NCBI RefSeq assembly: GCF_000688255.1
Contig: NZ_JHYS01000011.1
Span: 48,169 to 112,168 of the forward strand
Reading direction: 5' to 3'
DNA: 64,000 nt
Origin: Simplicispira psychrophila DSM 11588
Lineage (GTDB): Bacteria > Pseudomonadota > Gammaproteobacteria > Burkholderiales > Burkholderiaceae_C
Shown: positions 18,818-27,970 of the stretch, piece after piece
How positions within the stretch are numbered: the first letter of the stretch is position 1
Layout: every line of letters starts with the position of its first letter
Translations under genes and position numbers: made by a program
The notes under the pieces: generated by a model
Told to the model about the DNA's origin: nothing
The model's database searches: none
Seen by the model: only the letters and a program-made list of their open reading frames with translations

Positions 18818-19411
18818 ATGGCTGGAAAACTGGCAACTTTGTGGGCAAAATTGAAAAAACCGAGTATTAAATACTCGTTGATCAGTCTTTTGACTATTGG
18901 TTTTTTCTCAGGAATATTTTTCTGGGGCGGGTTCAATACCGCCATGGAAGCAACCAATACGATGTCTTTTTGCATTTCTTGTCATGAAATGGAAGACAAC
19001 GTTTATCAAGAATACAAACAGACAATCCACTACACCAACCGCACCGGTGTTCGGGCTGTTTGCTCAGACTGCCATGTGCCCAAGGACTGGACACACAAAA
19101 TGATCCGCAAGGTTCAGGCCAGTCGTGAGGTATGGGGCAAAATCACTGGAACCATCGATACCAAAGAAAAATTCGAAGCCAAACGCCTGGTTCTGGCTGA
19201 ACGCGAGTGGGCACGCATGAAGGCGGCAGATTCACGTGAATGTCGCAATTGCCACAGCTTTGACAGCATGGACCCGGAAAGGCAAAAACTGCGTGGTGCC
19301 AAAATGCACAAAATTGCACAGGCAGAAAAGCAGACTTGTATTGATTGCCATAAGGGTATTGCACACCACAAGCCTAAGGGCATGAAAGAAGAAGAAGACG
19401 AAGACCTGTAA
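18818..19411 (+). CDS. nirT: NapC/NirT-type tetraheme cytochrome c
   Basis: Membrane-anchored tetraheme quinol dehydrogenase that would move electrons from the quinone pool towards the periplasmic nitrite reductase. The 197-residue protein has an N-terminal membrane anchor (residues 20-38) and exactly four heme c motifs: FCISCH (C52-H56), VCSDCH (C82-H86), ECRNCH (C142-H146) and TCIDCH (C174-H178). The CSDCHVPKDW block after the second heme is typical of the NapC/NirT family. An acidic tail (EEEDEDL) ends the protein. The SD GGAG lies just upstream of ATG 18818. The order nirS-nirT-nirB resembles Pseudomonas stutzeri. Confidence 0.92.
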   Translation: MAGKLATLWAKLKKPSIKYSLISLLTIGFFSGIFFWGGFNTAMEATNTMSFCISCHEMEDNVYQEYKQTIHYTNRTGVRAVCSDCHVPKDWTHKMIRKVQASREVWGKITGTIDTKEKFEAKRLVLAEREWARMKAADSRECRNCHSFDSMDPERQKLRGAKMHKIAQAEKQTCIDCHKGIAHHKPKGMKEEEDEDL

Positions 19412-19418
19412 ATTCGCC

Positions 19419-19451
19419 AGACCTGTCAGAAATGCCTGACAGGTCTTTTTT
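19419..19451 (+). terminator. Rho-independent terminator/attenuator between nirT and nirB
   Basis: An 11-bp perfect stem AGACCTGTCAG (19419-19429) / CTGACAGGTCT (19436-19446) followed by a T-run to 19451, with nirB starting 22 bases later. By structure it is a canonical intrinsic terminator, so nirB should be made at a lower level by readthrough unless it has its own promoter. Confidence 0.8.
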
Positions 19452-19473
19452 AAATAGAAATAAGGAGAGCACG

Positions 19474-20304
19474 ATGAAAAAAAATATGATTTCCATGCTG
19501 TTCATGGGATCGCTGATGGCACTGGGCACGCAAGTTGCCTTTGCCGCGCCTGACTGGAGCAAAGTTCCCAAACGCGAAGTCAGTGTGTTTCACCCCGGTG
19601 TGACACCCATGGAGTGGGTCGGTAAAAAATCGGCGCACAGCGGTACCGCTGGCCTGAAAAAGGGTGAGACCTGCGTCGGTTGCCACGAAGAAAAAGGCGG
19701 CTTGAACTTCAACTTCAAGCGATTGGCTGACAAGGAACTCGAACCTAAGGGCGCTCCTGCCACTATGGTGTATCCCGTCGCTGTCCAGGCCGCTTACGAC
19801 GCCAGCAGCCTCTACATTCGCTTGACGTTCAAAGCCCCTCCTTCGGGCGGTGCTGACCACAGCGACAAAGATAACGAACTCAAGGCCACGGTGATGTTCC
19901 CCGATTCCAAGGTGCCATTGGCGTCTCAGGTCGGCTGCTGGGCTTCTTGCCACGGCGATGCACGCACCATGCCCGGAGCGGATGACAAAAAGACCAAGTA
20001 CGTCAAAGAAGGCAAGTACGAGCTGATGCAGTGGCGCAGCGCCAAGGGCGCCAAGGTGGCTGACGGTACCGTGACTACCGAGCGCAAAATGGAAGGCGGC
20101 AGCCTGGGTGCCAAGGCTGAAGGTACGAAGGCGGGTGACACTTACACCATTACCTTCACCCGCAATAACCCCGGTGAAGGCAAAACGATTCCTTTCGGTT
20201 TCGCTATCCATGACGACCACGCTAGCGGTCGTTTCCACCATGTGTCGCTCGGCTATACCTTGGGTATTGGCGCTGAGGGCGACATCAAGGCGACCAAGCA
20301 ATAA
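19474..20304 (+). CDS. nirB: Diheme cytochrome c-552 / ethylbenzene-dehydrogenase-type heme protein (NirB-like)
   Basis: Periplasmic cytochrome, 276 residues from ATG 19474 (SD AAGGAGAG). A signal peptide ends near A-F-A-A at residues 22-25. A canonical heme c site TCVGCH lies at residues 66-71. A second site, CWASCH, at residues 155-160 has three residues between the cysteines (CxxxCH), a rare spacing. The central and C-terminal parts (AAYDASSLYIRLTFKAP; PFGFAIHDDHASGRFHHVSL) resemble the heme-binding EB_dh domain, also seen in the NirB cytochrome c-552 of nirSTB clusters. It is the last gene of the nir group and ends just before a strong terminator. The diheme call rests on the unusual second motif being used; the NirB name rests mainly on gene order. 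Confidence 0.72.
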   Translation: MKKNMISMLFMGSLMALGTQVAFAAPDWSKVPKREVSVFHPGVTPMEWVGKKSAHSGTAGLKKGETCVGCHEEKGGLNFNFKRLADKELEPKGAPATMVYPVAVQAAYDASSLYIRLTFKAPPSGGADHSDKDNELKATVMFPDSKVPLASQVGCWASCHGDARTMPGADDKKTKYVKEGKYELMQWRSAKGAKVADGTVTTERKMEGGSLGAKAEGTKAGDTYTITFTRNNPGEGKTIPFGFAIHDDHASGRFHHVSLGYTLGIGAEGDIKATKQ

Positions 20305-20352
20305 GCTGTTAGCCACTGAACGCTGCGCCAGCGCAGTGTTCAGCTACACAGC

Positions 20353-20410
20353 AAAATGCCGGTCTGCCCAGTGCGTTCAATTGAACGCAATGGGCAGACC
20401 GGCATTTTTT
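20353..20410. terminator. Strong bidirectional terminator between nirB and upp
   Basis: A-rich AAAATGCCGGTCTGCCCA (20353-20370), a self-complementary loop TGCGTTCAATTGAACGCA (20372-20389) and TGGGCAGACCGGCATTTTTT (20391-20410). The stem is 18 bp or more, with A- and T-runs on both sides, so it can end the nir message on the plus strand and the upp message on the minus strand. Confidence 0.92.
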
Positions 20411-20425
20411 GTTCGAAGTGGCTAT

Positions 20426-21055
20426 TTATTTAGTGCCAAAAATACGGTCGCCCGCATCCCCCAGGCCAGGCAAGATATAGCCATGGCTGTCCAAGCCACG
20501 GTCGATGGCGGCAGTGTAAATGGGCACGTCAGGGTGTGCTGCTTGCATCGTGGCAATGCCTTCAGGCGCGGCCAGCAGGCAGACGAATTTGATGGATTTG
20601 GGATGGGTTTGCTTAAGTCGCGCTACGGCAGCGGCTGCTGAGTTACCGGTGGCCAGCATCGGATCGACAACAATGATGTCGCGTTCGTTCATTTCCGACG
20701 GCATCTTGAAGTAGTACTCCACCGGTTGCAGCGTCGCCGGGTCGCGGTACAGACCGATGTGACCAACGCGCGCGCAGGGAATCACGTTCAACATGCCATC
20801 TAAAAAACCGTTGCCAGCGCGCAGGATGGATACCAGCACCTGTTTTTTGCCATCGATGACCTGGCCGGTGGTGGTTTCCATCGGCGTTTCGATCTCGATC
20901 TGCTGCAACGGCATGTCACGTGTGACCTCGTAGGCCATCAAGGTGCTCAGTTCGCCCAGCAGGCGGCGAAAGCTGTTGGTGCTGGCATCTTTGCAGCGCA
21001 TCAGGGTGAGTTTGTGCTGCACCAGCGGATGGGTAATGACGTGAACATTGCTCAT
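20426..21055 (-). CDS. upp: Uracil phosphoribosyltransferase
   Basis: Cytoplasmic pyrimidine-salvage enzyme: uracil + PRPP gives UMP + diphosphate. ATG at 21055 gives 209 residues ([20 protein letters not shown]), the usual size. The PRPP-binding loop [16 protein letters not shown] is intact, as are [14 protein letters not shown] and the C-terminal uracil site [18 protein letters not shown]. The upstream open frame to 21133 is not family-like. Faces the nir cluster across a shared terminator. Confidence 0.97.
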   Translation of the reverse strand: MSNVHVITHPLVQHKLTLMRCKDASTNSFRRLLGELSTLMAYEVTRDMPLQQIEIETPMETTTGQVIDGKKQVLVSILRAGNGFLDGMLNVIPCARVGHIGLYRDPATLQPVEYYFKMPSEMNERDIIVVDPMLATGNSAAAAVARLKQTHPKSIKFVCLLAAPEGIATMQAAHPDVPIYTAAIDRGLDSHGYILPGLGDAGDRIFGTK

Positions 21056-21092
21056 GGAAGTCAGAATTTTTTGAAGGGTCGAGAACTGTAAA

Positions 21093-22067
21093 TCAGTCGG
21101 CCAGAAAGCGCGCATAGCGGGCCAAATCGACATTACCGCCGCTGATGATGATGCCGACGCGGGCGCCGCCTATGTCAATGCCGCCGTGGCGGGCGCCGGC
21201 CAACGCCAGTGCGCCGGTGGGCTCGACCACGCTTTTCATGCGCTCGGCAAAAAAGCGCAGCGATTGCATCAGTTGGAGGTCGCTGACGGTGACAATTTTT
21301 TGTCCGGGCTGGTTGACGATGTCAAACACCAGCGGTCCCAGGCTTTGTGCTTGCGCGCCGTCGGCAATGGTGTGGGGCAGGGGGATATGCACGATCTGGC
21401 CGCTTTGCAGCGATTGCTGGGCGTCGTTGGCCGTTTCGGGTTCGACGCCGATCACGGTGCAGTCGGATGCCAGGGCCTGGGCAGCCAGCAGGCTGCCGGC
21501 CAGCAGGCCACCGCCGCCCACGGGCACAAACAGGTAGTCCAGCCGCGGCACTTCTTCGAACAGTTCCAGCGCCGCTGTACCCTGGCCGGCGATGACGTGC
21601 GGGTGCTCGGAGGGAGGCACCAGCGTCATGCCGCGCTCTTGGGCAATGCGCTGGCTGATGGCCTCGCGGTCTTCGGTGTAGCGGTTGTAGGTGACGACTT
21701 GAGCACCGTATTCGCGCGTGGCGGCCATTTTGGAGGCCAGTGCATCTTCAGGCATGACGATCAGCGCCGGGATGTCAAGCAAGCGTGCAGACAGGGCGAT
21801 GGCTTGCGCGTGGTTGCCGGCGGAGAAAGCCAGCACACCGTGTTTGCGCTGCTCGTCGGTGAACTGCTCCAGGGTATTGAAGGCGCCGCGCAGCTTGAAG
21901 GAGCCGGTGCGTTGGAAGTTCTCGCACTTGAAAAACAATTGCGCCCCCAGCCGCACGTCGGCGGTGCCTGAGCGCAGCACGGGAGTGCGGTGTGTCAGGC
22001 CTTTGAGCCGGGCAGCAGCGGCAACCACATCTTGGGCGGTGGGCGGAGTCAGAGGGGGCAAATTCAT
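21093..22067 (-). CDS. PLP-dependent serine/threonine dehydratase family enzyme
   Basis: Fold type II PLP enzyme of the threonine ammonia-lyase/serine racemase group. With ATG at 22067 ([20 protein letters not shown]) it is 324 residues, matching catabolic or racemase-like members that lack the ACT regulatory domain. The Schiff-base lysine is in [10 protein letters not shown], the phosphate-binding glycine loop is [10 protein letters not shown], and [10 protein letters not shown] is the substrate-facing loop. The end reads [20 protein letters not shown]. Candidates are threonine dehydratase, serine racemase or threo-3-hydroxyaspartate ammonia-lyase; the sequence alone does not decide between them. 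Lies 37 bases from upp on the same strand. Confidence 0.88.
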   Translation of the reverse strand: MNLPPLTPPTAQDVVAAAARLKGLTHRTPVLRSGTADVRLGAQLFFKCENFQRTGSFKLRGAFNTLEQFTDEQRKHGVLAFSAGNHAQAIALSARLLDIPALIVMPEDALASKMAATREYGAQVVTYNRYTEDREAISQRIAQERGMTLVPPSEHPHVIAGQGTAALELFEEVPRLDYLFVPVGGGGLLAGSLLAAQALASDCTVIGVEPETANDAQQSLQSGQIVHIPLPHTIADGAQAQSLGPLVFDIVNQPGQKIVTVSDLQLMQSLRFFAERMKSVVEPTGALALAGARHGGIDIGGARVGIIISGGNVDLARYARFLAD

Positions 22068-22151
22068 GGCGGCATTGTCGAACGCTGAGGTGCAGTGGCA
22101 CGGGTGCCGAATCATACGCCGGGATCGAACAATTTGGCACAAAAAGAGTCG

Positions 22152-22195
22152 CCAGCGCTTGTGTGGCAAGCGCTGTTAGCTATTGATTTTGATGA
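22152..22195 (-). repeat. Short dispersed repeat copy
   Basis: CCAGCGCTTGTGTGGCAAGC then GCTGTTAGCTATTGATTTTG. Same core as the copies in ygiQ and waaA (AGCGCTTGT...GCGCT..TAGCTAT). Lies between the dehydratase and the crotonase genes. Confidence 0.65.
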
Positions 22196-22227
22196 TTTGC
22201 GTCTTCTCACGCGTGCGGCTGGTGCGC

Positions 22228-23070
22228 TCAGTCCAATGTACTGAACGCTTGCAGCGGTGCCAAAGGAGGAAATTCGCCTGCTCGCCGCTGTTGCATGGCG
22301 GTGACCGATTCGCGCACATGCTGGTTGCTCCAGATGGCGCTTTGCAGCCAGCCCATCTGGCGCAGGCTGTCCTCGACCGCATGGTCGCGTGCGTAATGAA
22401 TGGCCTGTTTGCTGCCCCAGATAGCCACGGGGGGTTTGGCCGCAATCTCTTGTGCGCACTGCAATGCGGCGGCGAGCAGGGCCTCGGGTGTGTCGAACAC
22501 GGCGTTGATCAGGCCATAGTTCAGCGCTTGCGCCGCCGGCAGGCGCCGACCGGTATAGGCCAACTCTTTGACCACACCCAGTGGTATCAGTTTCGGCAGG
22601 CGCTGCAGCGTGCCGACATCGGCCACCATGCCGATGTTGATTTCCTGGATGCAAAAGAACGCATCCTGCGTGGCGTAGCGGATGCACGCCGCTGTCACCA
22701 TATCCACCGCGCCGCCAATGCAGCCGCCCTGGATAGCGACGATCACGGGCATGCGCAGGTTCTCCAGCCGTGTGAAAGTGGCTTGCATGTCGGTCAGCAG
22801 GTCAAAAATGGCAGCACGCCCTTCAGGGCTTTGATCGTCCATGGCGACAGCGCCGGCAAATAATTCCAGTGCCATGCCCGCAGAAAAATGCTTGCCGGTG
22901 CTGCTGATGACCAGCGCGCGTGCCTGGCCGCTCTGATGCAGTCGCGTTAGCACTGCGTCCAGTTCGCGCCAGAACGTCGGGTGCATGGTGTTCATGCTCT
23001 CGGGGCGGTTGAGCACCAAGTGGACCACATGGTCGGTGGTGGTGAGGGTGAAGCAGGTGAGGGAGGTCAT
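22228..23070 (-). CDS. Enoyl-CoA hydratase/isomerase family protein, dienoyl-CoA isomerase-like
   Basis: Crotonase-fold enzyme, 280 residues from ATG 23070 (MTSLTCFTLTTTDHVVHLVL). The oxyanion-hole segments are SSTGKHFSAGMALELF (about 57-71) and AIQGGCIGGAVDMVTAACI (about 112-130). Residues E143 and D151 in IQEINIGMVADVGTLQRLPK are spaced eight apart, as the catalytic Glu and Asp of delta-3,5-delta-2,4-dienoyl-CoA isomerase are, and the flanking ADVGTLQRLPK is characteristic of that subgroup. It probably acts in beta-oxidation of unsaturated fatty acids or aromatic degradation intermediates. The stand-alone position gives no pathway context. The substrate is inferred. Confidence 0.82.
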   Translation of the reverse strand: MTSLTCFTLTTTDHVVHLVLNRPESMNTMHPTFWRELDAVLTRLHQSGQARALVISSTGKHFSAGMALELFAGAVAMDDQSPEGRAAIFDLLTDMQATFTRLENLRMPVIVAIQGGCIGGAVDMVTAACIRYATQDAFFCIQEINIGMVADVGTLQRLPKLIPLGVVKELAYTGRRLPAAQALNYGLINAVFDTPEALLAAALQCAQEIAAKPPVAIWGSKQAIHYARDHAVEDSLRQMGWLQSAIWSNQHVRESVTAMQQRRAGEFPPLAPLQAFSTLD

Positions 23071-23150
23071 GGCCGCACTGTAGGCGCGCGGCCCCGGTAG
23101 CGGAAGTCGCCTAGGCGACGCAGACAAGGTGTCAAAATAAGGGCTGGATA

Positions 23151-23196
23151 GACCTGAAGCGCTTGCAGAGTAAGCACTTTAAGCTATGTTAAATAT
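23151..23196 (-). repeat. Degenerate copy of the short dispersed repeat
   Basis: GACCTGAAGCGCTTGCAGAG then TAAGCACTTTAAGCTATGTT. It shares the order AGCGCTTG...AAGC.CT..AGCTAT with other copies but is more diverged. Lies upstream of the crotonase gene. Confidence 0.45.
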
Positions 23197-23269
23197 AGCA
23201 ATATTTCTGTGTTGGTAGAGCCGGTAAGCCCAGCGTCACCCGATATCTTGCAGGCCATGCATCGGTACT

Positions 23270-24790
23270 TCAGCGCTTGCGTCCGCCAAAGATGCTGCCC
23301 AGCACACCGCGCAAAATTTCGCGTCCGAGCGAAGTGCCCATGGTGCGTACGGCCGACTTGGCCATGGTTTGTGCCAGCCCGTCGCGCTGCCCGCCGCGCG
23401 GACCGGTGCTGCCAAACAGCACGTCGTTCAGGCCGCCCAGCAGGCCACCGTTGTTGTTTTCAGCTGGGGCGCCGTTTTTGCCCGTACTTTTGCCATTGGC
23501 CGGTAGGGTGCTGGCGGTCCGGGCCTGCAGAATTTCGTAGGCCGATTCCCGGTCCACGCTTTTTTCGTAAACCCCCGCCACCAACGAATTTTGCAGCAGC
23601 GCCTGGCGCTGCGGCGGCGTGATCGGGCCGATCTGGCTGCCGGGCGGCAGTACAAACACGCGCTCGGTCACGCTGGGGCGGCCCTTGGCGTCGAGAAAAC
23701 TGACCAGCGCCTCACCCACGGCCAGCTCGGTGATGGCCCGTTCAATGTCGAGTCCCGGATTTTGCCGCATGGTGGTGGCCGTCGCTTTGACAGCTTTCTG
23801 GTCGCGCGGGGTGAAGGCGCGCAGCGCGTGTTGCACGCGGTTGCCCAGCTGCGCCAGCACGCTATCAGGAATATCCAGCGGATTTTGCGTGACAAAGTAC
23901 ACGCCCACGCCCTTGGAGCGCACCAAGCGCACCACCAGTTCAATGCGCTCGACCAGTACCTTGGGCGCATCGTTGAACAGCAGGTGGGCTTCGTCAAAAA
24001 AGAACACCAGTTTGGGCTGATCCGGATCGCCAATCTCGGGCAACTGTTCAAACAGTTCGGATAGCAGCCACAACAGAAAGGTGGCGTACAGGCGCGGCGC
24101 ATTCATCAACTTGTCTGCGGCCAAGATGTTGACCATGCCGTGACCATTGCCGTCGATCTGCATCAAATCCTGGATGTTGAGCATCGGCTCGCCAAAGAAC
24201 TGCTCGCCTCCCTGCGTCTGGATTTGCATCAGCGCGCGCTGGATGGCGCCGATGCTGGCGGCGCTGATGTTGCCGTAGGCGGTGGTGAATTGGCTGGCGT
24301 TGTCGCCGACATGCGCCAGCATGGCGCGCAGGTCTTTCAGGTCGAGCAGCAGCAGGCCCTGGTCGTCCGCTACTTTGAATACCACGTTCAGCACGCCCAT
24401 TTGAATCTCGTTCAAATTGAGCATCCGCCCCAGCAGCAGCGGCCCCATGTCGGAGATGGTGGCGCGCACCGGGTGGCCTTGCTCGCCAAACACGTCCCAC
24501 AGCGTGGTTGGGCAAGCCTGCGCCGTAGGCAGCGCAATGTCGCGCTCTTGCAGCACGGCGGCCATCTTCGGGCCGATCTGGCCGGCTTGGCTGATGCCAG
24601 TCAGGTCGCCTTTGACGTCGGCCATGAACACCGGCACGCCCCATCGCGAGAAGCCCTCGGCCAAAGTTTGCAGTGTCACTGTCTTGCCGGTGCCGGTGGC
24701 CCCGGTGATCAGGCCGTGGCGATTGGCCAAAGCGGGCAGCAAAAAGCATTGGGTAGCAGCATTCTGGGCAATCAGCAGGGGTTCGGCCAT
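23270..24790 (-). CDS. HerA-like helicase/ATPase (DUF853, YjgR family)
   Basis: A 506-residue cytoplasmic P-loop ATPase of the HerA/FtsK superfamily. Walker [17 protein letters not shown] is at residues 30-45, Walker B is [13 protein letters not shown], and [20 protein letters not shown] is the sensor-like motif that defines the DUF853 group. The C-terminus has a Gly/Asn-rich linker and a basic, glycine-rich end ([17 protein letters not shown]), as in YjgR. The physiological role of YjgR proteins is not established. No NurA-like nuclease or defence partner is adjacent, so I see no reason to call it a defence gene. Confidence 0.9.
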   Translation of the reverse strand: MAEPLLIAQNAATQCFLLPALANRHGLITGATGTGKTVTLQTLAEGFSRWGVPVFMADVKGDLTGISQAGQIGPKMAAVLQERDIALPTAQACPTTLWDVFGEQGHPVRATISDMGPLLLGRMLNLNEIQMGVLNVVFKVADDQGLLLLDLKDLRAMLAHVGDNASQFTTAYGNISAASIGAIQRALMQIQTQGGEQFFGEPMLNIQDLMQIDGNGHGMVNILAADKLMNAPRLYATFLLWLLSELFEQLPEIGDPDQPKLVFFFDEAHLLFNDAPKVLVERIELVVRLVRSKGVGVYFVTQNPLDIPDSVLAQLGNRVQHALRAFTPRDQKAVKATATTMRQNPGLDIERAITELAVGEALVSFLDAKGRPSVTERVFVLPPGSQIGPITPPQRQALLQNSLVAGVYEKSVDRESAYEILQARTASTLPANGKSTGKNGAPAENNNGGLLGGLNDVLFGSTGPRGGQRDGLAQTMAKSAVRTMGTSLGREILRGVLGSIFGGRKR

Positions 24791-24853
24791 GGCAGTGGGT
24801 CCAGAAAAGTAGAATCGAAGCTGTAGATTAAATCAGGATAAAAAGGACTTCCC

Positions 24854-25573
24854 GTGGCCGGACACAGCAAATGGGCGAACATTCAACACCGCAAGGGTCG
24901 CCAAGACGAAAAGCGCGGAAAAATCTGGACGCGCATCATCCGCGAAATCACCGTGGCCGCGCGGGCTGGTGGTGGTGATCTGGGCGCCAATCCGCGTCTG
25001 CGCTTGGCCGTGGAGCGGGCCAAGGCGGCTAATTTGCCGGCTGATCGCGTCAAATACAACATCGACAAGGCCACCGGCAACGCCGAAGGTGTCAACTACG
25101 AAGAAATTCGCTACGAAGGCTATGGCATTGGCGGCGCAGCCATCATTGTGGACACCATGACCGACAACCACGTGCGCACCGTGGCCGAAGTGCGCCACGC
25201 CTTTAGCAAGCACGGCGGGAACATGGGTACCACCGGCTCGGTGTCGTTCCAGTTCAAGCATGTCGGTCAGTTGATTTTTGCTCCGGGCACCAGCGAAGAG
25301 CAAGTGATGGAAGTGGCGCTGGAGGCGGGGGCGGAAGATGTCGTCGTGGACGAGGACGGCGCGATTGAGGTGCTGACAGCAGCGACAGAATTTGAAGCCG
25401 TCAAAAACGCGCTGGAGGCCGCAGGTCTCTTGCCCGCCGAGGCCGACATCACCATGCGTCCCGACCTGACCATCGAGCTGGCCGGCGAGGATGCTGCGCG
25501 GATGCAAAAGCTGCTGGATGTGCTGGAAGACCTGGACGACGTGCAGGCGATTTTTCACAACGCCGCGCTGTAG
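24854..25573 (+). CDS. yebC: YebC/PmpR family regulatory protein (canonical copy)
   Basis: A 239-residue YebC family protein. The GTG start at 24854 has AAGGA six bases upstream and gives the canonical N-terminus [20 protein letters not shown]. Other hallmarks are [40 protein letters not shown] and [20 protein letters not shown]. Family members have been reported as DNA-binding regulators and as ribosome-associated factors. It precedes purD and hemF, the usual Burkholderiales order. It is clearly diverged from the paralogue at 6313. Confidence 0.95.
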   Translation: MAGHSKWANIQHRKGRQDEKRGKIWTRIIREITVAARAGGGDLGANPRLRLAVERAKAANLPADRVKYNIDKATGNAEGVNYEEIRYEGYGIGGAAIIVDTMTDNHVRTVAEVRHAFSKHGGNMGTTGSVSFQFKHVGQLIFAPGTSEEQVMEVALEAGAEDVVVDEDGAIEVLTAATEFEAVKNALEAAGLLPAEADITMRPDLTIELAGEDAARMQKLLDVLEDLDDVQAIFHNAAL

Positions 25574-25627
25574 CCCCGCTCCAGCGCGGTTCGTTTCATA
25601 TTTTTATTGCCCCATTGGGGTGTCAGT

Positions 25628-25649
25628 GGCCGCTGCACAGCGGCCTTTT
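25628..25649 (+). terminator. Short intrinsic terminator between yebC and purD
   Basis: GGCCGCT (25628-25634), loop GCAC, AGCGGCC (25639-25645), then TTTT, ending 10 bases before the purD ATG. It is short enough to act as a partial terminator. Confidence 0.6.
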
Positions 25650-25659
25650 GGAGTGAGTA

Positions 25660-26946
25660 ATGAAGGTTTTGGTCATTGGTGGTGGCGGGCGTGAGCACGC
25701 GATGGCGTGGAAACTCAGTCAGTCACCCAAGGTCACGCGCGTGTATGTCGCGCCCGGCAACGGTGGCACGGCGCTGTCGCGCAATATGGACAACATTGCC
25801 ATTACCGACGTACGTGCCCTGCGCGAGTGGGCGCAGGCAGAAAAAATCGGCTTGACCGTGGTTGGTCCCGAGGCACCGCTGGCAGCGGGCGTGGTCGATG
25901 AGTTTCGCGCCCACGGCCTGCGCATTTTTGGTCCGAGCAAAGCGGCTGCGCAGTTGGAGAGTTCCAAGGCCTTTTCCAAGGCCTTCATGCGCCGCCACGG
26001 CATCCCTACGGCCGATTACGACACCTTCACCGACCCGGTAGCAGCGCACGCCTTTGTCGAGCGCCTGGGTGCACCCATCGTCATCAAGGCTGATGGCTTG
26101 GCGGCGGGCAAGGGCGTGGTCGTGGCCATGACGCTGCAGGAAGCACATGACGCCGTGGACTTCATGCTGATTGACAATAAATACGGCGTAACCCACAACG
26201 ATGGTGGCGCGCGCGTGGTGATTGAAGAGTTTCTGGAAGGCGAAGAGGCCAGCTTCATCGTGCTGTGCGATGGCAAGAATGTCACCGCTCTGGCGACCAG
26301 CCAAGACCACAAGCGCCTCCTTGACGGCGACGAAGGCCCCAATACCGGCGGCATGGGCGCGTATTCGCCCGCCCCGGTGGTCACCGCCGATGTGCACGCC
26401 CGCGCCATGCGCGAGATCATCTTGCCGACAGTGCGTGGTATGGAAAAGGACGGCATTCCGTTCACCGGCTTTTTGTATGCCGGCTTGATGATCGACCCCA
26501 AGGGCCACATCAAGACGCTCGAATTCAACTGCCGCATGGGCGATCCGGAAACCCAGCCCATCCTGATGCGCCTGAAAAGTGATTTTCTCGATTTGCTGTG
26601 CGCTGGTGCCGACGGCAAACTCAGTCAGGTCGAATTGCAGTGGGATCGGCGCACCGCGCTGGGCGTGGTCATGGCGGCGCACGGCTACCCCGACAACCCG
26701 CGCAAGGGTGACACCATCAGCGGCCTGCCGGCCGACACCGACGACGCAGTCGTGTTCCATGCCGGCTCGGTGATGGGCGACGACGGCCTGGTACGCACCA
26801 GCGGCGGGCGCGTGCTGTGCGTCACGGTGCTGGCTGAAAGCGTCAAGCAGGCGCAACAGCGCGCCTATGACGTGGCGCGTGGCATTTATTTTGACGGTGC
26901 GCAATACCGCCGCGACATCGGCCATCGTGCCGTGAAAAACGCATAA
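25660..26946 (+). CDS. purD: Phosphoribosylamine-glycine ligase
   Basis: Second step of purine biosynthesis: phosphoribosylamine + glycine + ATP gives GAR. 428 residues, ATP-grasp fold. N-terminal domain [22 protein letters not shown]-binding region [19 protein letters not shown], metal and substrate residues in [20 protein letters not shown] followed by CRMGDPETQ, and a full C-terminal domain. SD TTTTGGAGTGAGTA directly before ATG. The hemF start follows 5 bases after its stop, so the two are co-transcribed. Confidence 0.97.
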   Translation: MKVLVIGGGGREHAMAWKLSQSPKVTRVYVAPGNGGTALSRNMDNIAITDVRALREWAQAEKIGLTVVGPEAPLAAGVVDEFRAHGLRIFGPSKAAAQLESSKAFSKAFMRRHGIPTADYDTFTDPVAAHAFVERLGAPIVIKADGLAAGKGVVVAMTLQEAHDAVDFMLIDNKYGVTHNDGGARVVIEEFLEGEEASFIVLCDGKNVTALATSQDHKRLLDGDEGPNTGGMGAYSPAPVVTADVHARAMREIILPTVRGMEKDGIPFTGFLYAGLMIDPKGHIKTLEFNCRMGDPETQPILMRLKSDFLDLLCAGADGKLSQVELQWDRRTALGVVMAAHGYPDNPRKGDTISGLPADTDDAVVFHAGSVMGDDGLVRTSGGRVLCVTVLAESVKQAQQRAYDVARGIYFDGAQYRRDIGHRAVKNA

Positions 26947-26951
26947 AACGC

Positions 26952-27920
26952 ATGAACCAGCATTTCAATACCGAGCACACCGTGGCCCAGGTGCGCGCGT
27001 ATTTGGTCGGCTTGCAGGCATGCATCATCGGCGCGTTGGAAGCGGTGGAAGCGCAAGCGGCTGCGGCAGAAGATGACGGCCAAGCAGCCGTGCATGCTCT
27101 CATTGATCCGTGGCGCAAAGAGCCAGGCACGCCATTACAAGGTGACGGCAGTACACAAATCATCGAGGGTGGGCGCGTGTTCGAGCGCGCCGGCTGTGGC
27201 TTCTCGCATGTGCGCGGGCCGCAGCTGCCGCCGTCGGCTACACAGCACCGCCCCGAACTGGCCGGTGCGCCGTTTGAGGCCATGGGCGTATCGCTGGTGT
27301 TCCATCCGCGCAACCCGTACGTGCCAACAGTACACATGAACGTGCGCATGATCGCCGCGGGCCACCCTGGCCAAGAGCCGGTGTGCTGGTTTGGTGGCGG
27401 TATGGACTTGACGCCGTATTACGGCTTTGACGAGGATGCGCAGCACTTTCACCGCAGCTGCCGTGATGCGCTGGCGCCGTTTGGCGATGACAAGTACCCG
27501 CGCTTCAAGCAATGGTGCGACGAGTATTTTTATTTGAAGCACCGCAACGAGCAGCGCGGCGTAGGCGGTATCTTTTTTGACGATTTCTCCGAACGGGGCT
27601 TTGCGCACAGCCTGGCCATGACGCAGTCGGTGGGCGATGCCTTTTTGGGCGCTTATTTGCCCATCCTCGAGCGCCGCCAGGGCATGGCGTATGGCGAGCG
27701 CGAGCGCGACTTTCAGCTGTACCGGCGTGGCCGCTACGTCGAGTTCAACCTGGTCTGGGATCGGGGCACGCACTTTGGTCTGCAATCGGGCGGGCGTACC
27801 GAGTCGATCCTGCTGTCCATGCCGCCGCTGGCCAGTTGGGCCTACCAGCGCGTGCCAGCCGAAGGCACACCAGAAGCAGCGCTGACGCAACACTATCTGC
27901 AACGGCACGATTGGGTTTAA
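26952..27920 (+). CDS. hemF: Oxygen-dependent coproporphyrinogen-III oxidase
   Basis: Heme biosynthesis enzyme that uses O2 to convert coproporphyrinogen III to protoporphyrinogen IX. The 322-residue protein shows the family blocks [61 protein letters not shown] and [18 protein letters not shown] with ESILLSMPP. All are intact. It is tightly linked to purD. As a denitrifier able to grow without oxygen, the host should also need the oxygen-independent HemN elsewhere; that is inference. Confidence 0.97.
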   Translation: MNQHFNTEHTVAQVRAYLVGLQACIIGALEAVEAQAAAAEDDGQAAVHALIDPWRKEPGTPLQGDGSTQIIEGGRVFERAGCGFSHVRGPQLPPSATQHRPELAGAPFEAMGVSLVFHPRNPYVPTVHMNVRMIAAGHPGQEPVCWFGGGMDLTPYYGFDEDAQHFHRSCRDALAPFGDDKYPRFKQWCDEYFYLKHRNEQRGVGGIFFDDFSERGFAHSLAMTQSVGDAFLGAYLPILERRQGMAYGERERDFQLYRRGRYVEFNLVWDRGTHFGLQSGGRTESILLSMPPLASWAYQRVPAEGTPEAALTQHYLQRHDWV

Positions 27921-27970
27921 CACCTATCGTGCGACCTTAAGTCCGCCGACTTCAGAACCGGGATAGATAA

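Noticed and set aside
23270..24790. HerA-like ATPase as part of a phage-defence system
   Set aside because: No nuclease, SIR2 or other defence partner is adjacent and the protein has the widespread DUF853/YjgR layout.
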